A stretch of 7,099 bases of DNA from Dehalococcoidia bacterium (lineage in GTDB: Bacteria > Chloroflexota > Dehalococcoidia > UBA3495): NCBI GenBank assembly GCA_002730485.1, contig PCAH01000047.1, forward strand, positions 1 to 7,099, given 5' to 3'. The position numbers were made by a program, and so were the translations under genes. The notes under the pieces were generated by a model that saw only the letters and a program-made list of their open reading frames with translations, ran no database searches and had not been told where the DNA came from. Below, in pieces: positions 1 to 5,071 of this stretch (the stretch's first letter is position 1; every line of letters begins with the position of its first letter).

Positions 1-1
1 G

Positions 2-517
2 CACGCACCATCCGAAGTCGGTATCGATCTGAAAGACAGCGATCGGCCGATCGAGGCAATCGAACTCGATCGCGAACCGGATCGGCCGAGCGGGTCCCGG
101 TTTGGGTCACTGGTTCACACGATCTTCTCACGTGTCGATCTGAAGGGGTCGGTCGACGACCTGCGGATGGTAGTCGATCGGCAGGGACGACAGTTCGGCG
201 CACCGTCCCTGGAGCGTGAGGCGGCGTATGATGTCGTTCAGCGTGCTTTGAAGCATCCACTGATGCAGGATGCCGGGCAATCGGAGGATGTGAAGCGCGA
301 GACACCGGTGATGTATGTGAACGATGCGGGGGAGCTGGTGGAAGGGATTGTGGATATGGCGTTTCGGACGGGTGAGGGATGGACCGTGGTCGATTTCAAG
401 ACGGATGAGGACATAGATGCGCAGCGTGGGGCATACCTGGGGCAGATCAGGCTCTACGTCGAGGGGGTTGCCAGGGCTACGGGTGAAGAGGTGAAAGGGG
501 TGCTGTTTTCTGTGTGA
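2..517 (+). CDS. C-terminal PD-(D/E)XK nuclease domain of an AddA/RecB-type helicase-nuclease (5' truncated by window)
   Basis: The reading frame is open from the window edge to TGA at 515-517, giving 171 visible residues. The ATG at 167 is therefore internal. The visible part has the layout of the RecB-like nuclease domain that ends AddA-type UvrD-family subunits. There is a GSLVH segment whose His codon is at 116-118. It is followed by GIVD (Asp codon 353-355), then VDFKTD (Asp 392-394, Lys 398-400), then YLGQIRLY with the conserved Gln at 443-445. In this family these residues bind the metal and cut DNA while the missing N-terminal part unwinds it. The product would process double-strand breaks for RecA in the cytoplasm. 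The protein ends shortly after the Gln motif, as AddA proteins do. No partner gene (AddB) is visible. AddA is preferred over RecB, but the helicase motifs are needed to decide. Confidence 0.85.
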   Translation, partial: HAPSEVGIDLKDSDRPIEAIELDREPDRPSGSRFGSLVHTIFSRVDLKGSVDDLRMVVDRQGRQFGAPSLEREAAYDVVQRALKHPLMQDAGQSEDVKRETPVMYVNDAGELVEGIVDMAFRTGEGWTVVDFKTDEDIDAQRGAYLGQIRLYVEGVARATGEEVKGVLFSV

Positions 518-626
518 GGAAATGAGAATGTGCAGAGCGAAGATATGTGAAAGGAAGACCTCAAGGTAGGAAGGCGAGACCGTTGGCGATGTTTTCCCGG
601 AGGCGAGGTGCTCATCGGCAGGTACG

Positions 627-657
627 AAAAAAGCCGGTTCTCAAACGAGGCCCGGCT
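627..657 (-). terminator. Rho-independent terminator of the XRE-family gene
   Basis: Read on the minus strand, AGCCGG (657-652) pairs with CCGGCT (637-632), and CTC/GAG can pair inside the loop. Six T residues follow at once (AAAAAA at 627-632 on the plus strand, the last base shared with the stem). It lies 26 bp beyond the stop of the regulator gene. The plus-strand orientation has no T run, so it is not a terminator for the helicase-nuclease gene that converges on it. Confidence 0.8.
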
Positions 658-683
658 CAATCGTAGACGATAGTAGGTTTCTG

Positions 684-1064
684 CTACTTCTTGTCAGTCG
701 TCTTGAATTTTCTCAGTGATTTTGCGGTCTTGTCCAGATCGTGCAAACTTTCAGCTGCATTGTCCGAATCCTCACCCAGATAGGGCCGAAGCTTCTCAGC
801 GAGTTCCGGAGGATTGTCATTTGCAACCGCTCTCGCCACAACGTTAGGAGTGGCGGGCACGCCGCGCTCGCTGTAGAGGTCGGCGACAGTCGTAGTCAGG
901 GCCTTGGCGATTCCTTCCAGGTATTGCACCGAGAGGCGACGCGTTCCGCCCTCCAACTGTGTGTAGACGGGCCTGGATATACCCATTTTCTCGGAAACGT
1001 CCTTTGCGGACATCCCCCTTGTCTTCCTGAGATCTCGAATCCTCTTGCGAATATCTACGGCCAT
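684..1064 (-). CDS. XRE-family helix-turn-helix transcriptional regulator, 126 aa
   Basis: This is a small cytoplasmic DNA-binding protein. Residues about 5-65 form a Cro/C1-type HTH: an opening helix (IRKRIRDLRKTRG), then MSAKDVSEKMGIS as helix 2, SRPVYTQLEGGTRRLS as the recognition region, then YLEGIAKAL and VADLY. The rest (70-126) is hydrophilic, rich in Asp, Glu and Lys, with no recognised sensor domain. ATG at 1064 is preceded by AGGA (plus-strand TCCT at 1074-1077) with 9 nt spacing, which supports this start. A strong terminator follows the gene and a 407-bp gap precedes it, so it is likely monocistronic. It has no toxin-sized neighbour, so a toxin-antitoxin role is not supported. Autoregulation is common in the family, and repeats in its leader are candidate operators. 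The target genes are unknown. Confidence 0.88.
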   Translation of the reverse strand: MAVDIRKRIRDLRKTRGMSAKDVSEKMGISRPVYTQLEGGTRRLSVQYLEGIAKALTTTVADLYSERGVPATPNVVARAVANDNPPELAEKLRPYLGEDSDNAAESLHDLDKTAKSLRKFKTTDKK

Positions 1065-1130
1065 GCTGTTGTTTCCTGATGAAGTAGTGCCCGGCTAGGC
1101 AGTCCAGCGTGTCCCACGAATCACAAAGGT

Positions 1131-1180
1131 TGTAATTCTTGTCAATCGAATTCACCCATCCAGCTTGCTCTGTAATTGTC
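1131..1180 (-). promoter_or_regulatory. Candidate promoter/operator region of the XRE gene
   Basis: TGTAATT occurs at 1131-1137 and again at 1171-1177, exactly 40 bp apart. Each copy is followed by GTC (TGTAATTCTTGTC and TGTAATTGTC), as expected of paired sites for one regulator. On the minus strand a perfect TTGACA hexamer (1145-1140) faces the regulator gene and overlaps the first repeat. The -10 at the matching distance (TGATTC, 1123-1118) is poor, so the exact promoter is uncertain. Self-repression by the XRE protein would fit, but this is inference. Confidence 0.3.
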
Positions 1181-1382
1181 CAAAACATAACTCTATGAAA
1201 ATCAATATGTTGGCCAGGTCAAGCTAGGGGGCTCTGCTCTTGCTATCAGCGGCCTGGATTGTATGGATGGGTCTGGATCTGTTTGAGGTCTCTGTAGCGT
1301 ATAGCGTCAAACGATTTGAATGCTGGATCGCTGTTTACGGGTTCAAGACGGTTTGGCCCTGGGGAGGGTGGCTGCCGGCCCC

Positions 1383-1436
1383 GATACCCAGCGTAGTGGT
1401 AAGATCCGATACAAGGATGCGCAAACCACGGGTATC
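1383..1436. repeat. Imperfect long hairpin (12 paired positions plus an inner stem)
   Basis: GATACCC (1383-1389) pairs with GGGTATC (1430-1436). GTGGT (1396-1400) pairs with ACCAC (1425-1429), which is contiguous with the outer arm on the right and separated by a 6-nt bulge on the left. Inside the 24-nt loop ATCC and GGAT can form a further short stem. The motif CCGATAC also occurs twice, at 1381-1387 and 1406-1412. There is no T run on either side, so it is not a standard terminator. It lies about 35-90 bp past the hydrolase stop and could be a 3' mRNA stabilising structure. Confidence 0.4.
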
Positions 1437-1441
1437 AGGTA

Positions 1442-1455
1442 GTGATTCAAATCAC
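1442..1455. repeat. 14-bp palindrome with an FNR/CRP-type core
   Basis: GTGATTCAAATCAC has perfect 6-bp arms (1442-1447, 1450-1455) around a CA centre. The core TGAT-N4-ATCA equals the core of FNR-family sites, but the outer bases are G and C rather than T and A. It lies just past the hydrolase stop with no suitably placed gene start, so a regulatory role is doubtful. Confidence 0.25.
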
Positions 1456-1471
1456 ATCGTCAGAACGGTCC

Positions 1472-2965
1472 TCAGGAGGCCTTTTCCAGCTCGCACCAGT
1501 GGCTTAGCGCGTTCCCGAGCCGGGGACCGGGTTCAGACACCGCGGTCACTGACCCGTTCAGGACATTCCAGCGCAGATTCAGTTCGAAAGCCAGCGTATA
1601 GGGGCGCTTTGCCGAGTCTTCCGTCTCAATGTCTCCAAGTGTCGTACCCGTAAGCACGTCGTTTTCAAAGGTTGATGCGTCCACCGCTGTCTGCAATCCA
1701 TCTCGGAATCGCACCCGAATGGGACCCGTGTCTGGGATATCCATTTCAACGGGTATGCTGCCCTCGTAGGTCTGCACGCTGCCTCGCCATCTGCCCAGAA
1801 GGGCCGGGTGTGCCGCGAATGAGAGCGCATCGCTGTCGGAGGGTGCCTCCTGCGCTCCGAATCCCGGTAGATAGCCCGCGACGATCGCATTTGCCGTTTC
1901 GACAGGCAGTTCATCTCTCTTGTTGCAGACCGTGGCGACGACCAACTGCTCTTCTGGAACGAGTATCAGACGCGTTCGTACACCCCCCATGCTTCCATCG
2001 TGGCTGACGGTTCGATATACACGACTGTCGGTCGCAATTCTCCACCCGATTCCGTATCCGCTGTCTGGGTCGGGATCACTCGTCGGTGTCTGCATACATT
2101 CGATCGATGCGTCTGAAAGGATCGCCCGCTGGTCGTTGCTCGGAGCCTTCAGATGCAGTTGACCAAAGCGGACCAGGTCGCGTGCAGAGGCATAGACCGC
2201 GCTCCCCCCGGGATGGTCGAAATCGTAGAAGGAGATTGGGCGGCCTTCCAGGTCGTATCGCTCAGCCGTATAGGGTGCCAGGTGGGTTCCGATACCCAGA
2301 GACGAACGTGTCATTCCGAGGGGATCGAGAACTTCCCGCTTCAGGAAGGTGCCGAACGGTTTGCCGGATGCCCGCTCGATGATGTAGTCGATGAGGCCGA
2401 AACCGAAGTTGGCATAGACATAGCGTTCACCGGGCAGGCGGACCAGGTGTCCGTAACGGAGGATGGATAGATCCATCGGCGGGCGACGCCAGGGCTCGTC
2501 GTCGTGGAAGAAATGGTAGTGTAGCGGGAGGCCTGATGTGTGGTTCGCGACCCGACGAACGGTCGCCTGATCCGCGGCTTCCCTGGGATCCATCCCCGAC
2601 TGGCCGTTCCCGGCGACGCCCACGTGCGCCGTGACCTTCGCATCACCCAGGTATTCGTTGATCGGTGCGTCGAGGTCGATCAATCCACGCTCGACAAGAA
2701 TCATCAGGGCTGTTGCCGTGATCGGCTTGCTGATCGAGGCGAGCGAGTAGGCGATACGAGGATCGGAACGCAGTCGGGTCTCGAGATTCGCCCAACCAAA
2801 ACCATCCTCCCAGACGATCTCGCCCCGCTTTGCGACCGCGACAGCCAGAGACGGAATATGTCGCTCTTTGCGAGCGGAACGGATCTGCCGGGCGATATCA
2901 CCAAAGTCTATAGAGGGAGAATCCTTAGTCGCAGTCCTCCATATCACAGGCAGCGGCGAAACCAT
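1472..2965 (-). CDS. Serine hydrolase of the beta-lactamase class C / esterase / DD-peptidase fold (SxxK family), 497 aa
   Basis: All three active-site motifs of the PF00144 family are present. They are SISK at residues 77-80 (nucleophile S77, base K80), YAN at 184-186 and HDG at 322-324 in place of the KTG of true class C beta-lactamases. HTSGLP (142-147), a usual family signature, is also present. The HxG motif is typical of carboxylesterases, D-aminopeptidases and related enzymes, so antibiotic hydrolysis should not be assumed. The catalytic domain covers about 22-365. Residues about 380-490 look like a separate beta-rich C-terminal domain, as often appended in this family. ATG at 2965 is the first possible start, because an in-frame TGA lies three codons upstream. 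It has no visible Shine-Dalgarno and no signal peptide, unusual for a family that is often exported. It lies 208 bp downstream of the sulfatase on the same strand. The substrate is unknown. Confidence 0.88.
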   Translation of the reverse strand: MVSPLPVIWRTATKDSPSIDFGDIARQIRSARKERHIPSLAVAVAKRGEIVWEDGFGWANLETRLRSDPRIAYSLASISKPITATALMILVERGLIDLDAPINEYLGDAKVTAHVGVAGNGQSGMDPREAADQATVRRVANHTSGLPLHYHFFHDDEPWRRPPMDLSILRYGHLVRLPGERYVYANFGFGLIDYIIERASGKPFGTFLKREVLDPLGMTRSSLGIGTHLAPYTAERYDLEGRPISFYDFDHPGGSAVYASARDLVRFGQLHLKAPSNDQRAILSDASIECMQTPTSDPDPDSGYGIGWRIATDSRVYRTVSHDGSMGGVRTRLILVPEEQLVVATVCNKRDELPVETANAIVAGYLPGFGAQEAPSDSDALSFAAHPALLGRWRGSVQTYEGSIPVEMDIPDTGPIRVRFRDGLQTAVDASTFENDVLTGTTLGDIETEDSAKRPYTLAFELNLRWNVLNGSVTAVSEPGPRLGNALSHWCELEKAS

Positions 2966-3129
2966 TGGGAATCAGAAGCAGCCGGGTGAGGGCTCCGGTG
3001 CCGACAGGATTGTGCCGCAGACCATACCGGTGTGAGAATCGCTTTGGATGGGGAGAGGCCGAGCTCCTGTGTAGAACAGAAAAGAGCAAACAGGCACGGC
3101 CCCCATCTGGTTGGCTGACGCCAACCTGT

Positions 3130-3151
3130 CCTCTCCCGCGAGCAGGAGAGG
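3130..3151. repeat. REP-like palindrome (CTCTCCCGC-type) between sulfatase and hydrolase
   Basis: CCTCTCC (3130-3136) and GGAGAGG (3145-3151) form a perfect 7-bp stem with an 8-nt loop, CGCGAGCA. One change in the loop (A3144 to G) would lengthen the stem. The sequence and its flank (GGGTTTGGTGACGAGG) resemble the widespread intergenic palindromes of the form CTCTCCCGC...GCGGGAGAGGG. It starts 22 bp past the sulfatase stop. No T run follows on the minus strand, so it is more likely an mRNA-stabilising or nucleoid-type repeat than a terminator. The family assignment is from memory of the motif. Confidence 0.5.
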
Positions 3152-3173
3152 GTTTGGTGACGAGGATCAATCA

Positions 3174-4475
3174 CTAGAGTTCGGGAAGCGGGAAATCGTC
3201 GTCGGTGCGTTCGATCCATCCAGCCAACTCAGCCTGAAGCTCCTCGCGCTTGTTGTTGTGGGAGTCGAGGAAGGCGAGGTTCAGTGTTTCGTATGGGTCC
3301 TCGTTTAGGTCAAACATCACGAGCGGTTGACCTTCAAGGCAGACATACTTCCACCCGTCGTTGGTACGGATGCCACGCCACGTGCGGTTAACGCTCTGAA
3401 ACCGCTTTCGCACGCACTGCTGGATGTAGGCAGACTTCAGTTCTTTGACGGGTTCGGGCCGCTCGGGGATGATGTGAGACGAATAGTCCGTGCCATCCAT
3501 CCACTCCGGCTTGTCGATCCCACAGAGCCCGAGGGTCGTGGGGGCGAAGTCGACGTGGTTGAAGGGAGCGTCGCTGAACTGCCGAGAACGCGTCCCCCCG
3601 GCAGGCAGGACGATGCAGGGGATCCGGAGCGCTTCCTCATAGGGATTGCTCTTACGGAAATGACCGTGTGAGCCGTGTGAGTCCCCATGATCGCTGAAGA
3701 AGAAGACGTGGGTCTCTTCAGAGAGGCCCTGTTCCTCGAGGGCATCGAGTACGCGGCCGACGTTCCAATCCAGGTTCTCGATCATCGCGTAATAGCCGGC
3801 GAGATCTTTCCGGGTGGGCTCCTCGATACGCGGAATTCCAGGTACGTTCGGTCTGAGCCGGACGGACTCCGAACTGTATTTTTCGAGATACTCCGGCGGG
3901 GCCACATACGGATCGTGCGGCGGCTGAACCGACAGGACGCTGAAGAACGGGTTGCCGGGCTTCTGTTCCTTGATGTATTCGAGGAGCTTGTTGGTCAATG
4001 CATCGGTCTCGTATATTTGGAGCTTTTCCGTCAGCGGTTCCGAGTCGTCTCGACCGTTCTCATCGTGACCGTGGACCCAACAATCGTATTGCGCATTGTT
4101 GTTCTCGTATCCGATCCAGGTTTGGAACCGACCGCGTGCCTCTCGGGGCACATACTCCATTTTGTTGCTGCCGACCAGATGCCATTTCCCGAACCAGGCG
4201 GTCTTGTAGCCCTGGTCGTTGAAGGCATCCGCAATGGTCGGGAGTGACGTGTCAAGTGCCTGTGGTGTTCTCTGTGTTGCCCGATGGGTGTATCGACTCG
4301 TGAGCAGTGAGCCGCGGAACGGCGTGCACCAGGGACACCCCGAAATAGCGTGGCGAAATGGGACCCCTCGTGCAGCCATGCGATCGAGGTTGGGTGTGCG
4401 AGCGTTCTCGTCGCCCATATGGCCCATAGCCTGGGCGCGATGCTGATCTCCGAATATCCAGATGACGTTTGGCAT
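3174..4475 (-). CDS. Formylglycine-dependent sulfatase (alkaline phosphatase superfamily), 433 aa
   Basis: The product would hydrolyse a sulfate ester. With ATG 4475 as start the protein opens MPNVIWIFGDQH, the typical sulfatase N terminus, placing the metal ligands D10 and Q11. The signature CTPFR follows at 50-54. C50 is the residue that formylglycine-generating enzyme would convert, and this is the CxPxR form with Phe in place of Ser. Other conserved positions are GKWH (96-99), PPHDPY (H187), SDHGD (261-265) and FRKSNPYEEALRIP (K275). Length fits compact sulfatases, and no signal peptide is present, so it is probably cytoplasmic. The frame stays open upstream to 4766, but that part is Arg/Ser/Cys-rich and unlike a sulfatase, so it was left out. 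ATG at codon -8 (4499) is possible. No Shine-Dalgarno is visible. One arm of a 22-bp inverted repeat covers codons 5-12. The natural substrate cannot be read from sequence. Confidence 0.93.
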   Translation of the reverse strand: MPNVIWIFGDQHRAQAMGHMGDENARTPNLDRMAARGVPFRHAISGCPWCTPFRGSLLTSRYTHRATQRTPQALDTSLPTIADAFNDQGYKTAWFGKWHLVGSNKMEYVPREARGRFQTWIGYENNNAQYDCWVHGHDENGRDDSEPLTEKLQIYETDALTNKLLEYIKEQKPGNPFFSVLSVQPPHDPYVAPPEYLEKYSSESVRLRPNVPGIPRIEEPTRKDLAGYYAMIENLDWNVGRVLDALEEQGLSEETHVFFFSDHGDSHGSHGHFRKSNPYEEALRIPCIVLPAGGTRSRQFSDAPFNHVDFAPTTLGLCGIDKPEWMDGTDYSSHIIPERPEPVKELKSAYIQQCVRKRFQSVNRTWRGIRTNDGWKYVCLEGQPLVMFDLNEDPYETLNLAFLDSHNNKREELQAELAGWIERTDDDFPLPEL

Positions 4476-4587
4476 AGCGACAATTAGAGATGCGCGCATC
4501 GATCGCGCAACGCAGTTTTTCAGTTTGTCCGGATAAGCTGCACGTGGTTGATGACACGGTTCCGAATCTGGATATTCGGAGATCAGC
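4442..4587. repeat. Perfect 22-bp inverted repeat flanking 102 bp; candidate invertible segment
   Basis: The arm 4442-4463 (GCTGATCTCCGAATATCC and four more bases) is the exact reverse complement of 4566-4587. Pairing stops abruptly at both ends. The left arm is coding, lying within codons 5-12 of the sulfatase, and the right arm is upstream non-coding DNA. The enclosed 102 bp hold the sulfatase start codon (4475) and a possible promoter. A 22-bp perfect match at this distance is not expected by chance. Inversion would bring ATG 4551 into frame with codon 5 of the sulfatase. No recombinase gene is present in the window. Confidence 0.75.
4483..4510 (-). promoter_or_regulatory. Candidate leaderless promoter of the sulfatase with an overlapping palindrome
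   Basis: On the minus strand TCTAAT (4488-4483) matches the -10 consensus at five of six positions. It ends 7 nt before the sulfatase ATG, so transcription would start at or next to the start codon. A leaderless mRNA fits the lack of a Shine-Dalgarno. The -35 (TTGCGC, 4510-4505, 16-bp spacer) is weak. A perfect 12-bp palindrome, GATGCGCGCATC (4489-4500), fills most of the spacer and is a plausible operator. Confidence 0.35.
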
Positions 4588-4829
4588 CCCGGAACTGGGC
4601 AAGCCCCAGGGTTGGACGGACAATCGTGAGCGCGTCGCGATGATTTCTCGGAACCCGAAAAGGAATGCCCCCGGCGCGAATCGTTCAAACACGTGCGTGC
4701 GGGTAACGCCCTCGATCCGATGCGGCGAAGCGTTCGACGCCAACGAATCTGAACGGTAAACACCATTCTGAGTCAGTACACTCTAGACAGGTCAACGGCC
4801 GGGGTTCACGTAGCAAAGGGAGGCGTGCT
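4588..4829. other. Non-coding stretch between the sulfatase upstream region and the small plus-strand remnant
   Basis: Together with 4476-4587 this makes about 350 bp without a credible intact gene. Frames on both strands are open here (plus 4490-4759 and the minus extension of the sulfatase frame), but their translations are Arg/Ser/Asn-rich with no recognisable motif. From 4588 on I see no strong repeat. A Shine-Dalgarno (GGGAGG, 4818-4823) at the right end serves the remnant that follows. Confidence 0.5.
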
Positions 4830-5071
4830 ATGTCTGATGATCAACCGAGAGATACACAGGAACCTTAGCCAGACTTCTCTCGACAGGTGTCCACCTGAGC
4901 ACAACCGAGGGGCTCCTGGCAGACTCCGACGCCAGGCAGCAGCGCGGTAAGTCTGAACTCGGTGTTCTTGCTCTCCTCACCGTGCTGATCCTCGTGGTGG
5001 CATTGGGGGCCATACGGGTCGCTCTGGCGACAACACTCACGACTCAGATATCGCGCCTTCTACAGCAGTGA
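4830..5071 (+). pseudogene. Frameshifted small membrane-protein gene (about 80 aa if repaired)
   Basis: ATG 4830 sits 6 nt behind a strong Shine-Dalgarno, GGGAGG (4818-4823), yet the frame ends after MSDDQPRDTQEP at TAG 4866-4868. In the -1 frame an ORF without any ATG, GTG or TTG near its beginning runs from about 4862 to TGA 5069-5071 (69 codons). It encodes a polar N-terminal part, then QQRGKSELG and a hydrophobic stretch of about 23 residues (4961-5029, GVLALLTVLILVVALGAIRV and on), then a short polar tail. Joined, the two frames give a single-pass membrane protein with an acidic soluble head. The GKSEL-plus-hydrophobic pattern faintly recalls small pilins or holin-like proteins, but I do not recognise the family. 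The last 35 bp overlap the convergent aminotransferase gene. No classic X-XXY-YYZ slippery heptamer is visible, so mutation or sequencing error is likelier than programmed frameshifting. Confidence 0.5.

Larger units (their letters stand above)
1065..1471. other. 407-bp intergenic region between the XRE regulator and the SxxK hydrolase
   Basis: No convincing gene is seen here. The part next to the regulator (about 1120-1200) is AT-rich compared with its surroundings and has repeated TGTAATT motifs. The part next to the hydrolase holds a long imperfect hairpin (1383-1436) and a short palindrome (1442-1455). The plus-strand frame opening at TTG 1240 has a Trp/Arg/Ser-rich translation and runs antisense into the hydrolase gene, so it is not credible as a protein. 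Confidence 0.6.

Noticed and set aside
518..553. Short frame MCRAKICERKTSR following AGGAA after the helicase-nuclease stop
   Set aside because: Thirteen codons, Cys/Lys-rich, with no sign of conservation; more likely a chance ATG behind a purine run.
1330..1355. GGTTCAAGAC resembling a tRNA T-loop
   Set aside because: The flanks do not form the T stem, and no acceptor, D or anticodon arm could be fitted around it.
1240..1653. Plus-strand 137-aa frame
   Set aside because: It starts with TTG without a ribosome site, is antisense to the hydrolase C terminus over almost half its length, and has no family-like pattern.
2925..3170. Minus-strand 81-aa frame between sulfatase and hydrolase
   Set aside because: It starts at the REP-like repeat, has unbiased composition, and overlaps the hydrolase start in another frame. 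Only its last part was noted as a possible lost signal peptide.
4490..4759. Plus-strand 89-aa frame upstream of the sulfatase
   Set aside because: No ribosome site and no recognisable motif; the translation is basic and polar. It contains the right repeat arm by chance of position and reads like non-coding DNA.
4476..4766. Extending the sulfatase 97 codons upstream to 4766
   Set aside because: The added part is Arg/Ser/Cys-rich, has no sulfatase features, and the family normally starts at the MPNVIWIFGDQ segment. It also crosses the inverted repeat and the candidate promoter.
4828..5040. Minus-strand 70-aa frame starting with a GTGA overlap at the aminotransferase stop
   Set aside because: The 4-bp overlap is tempting as translational coupling. 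However, the translation is Arg/Ser/Thr-rich without features and lies antisense to the better supported membrane-protein remnant.
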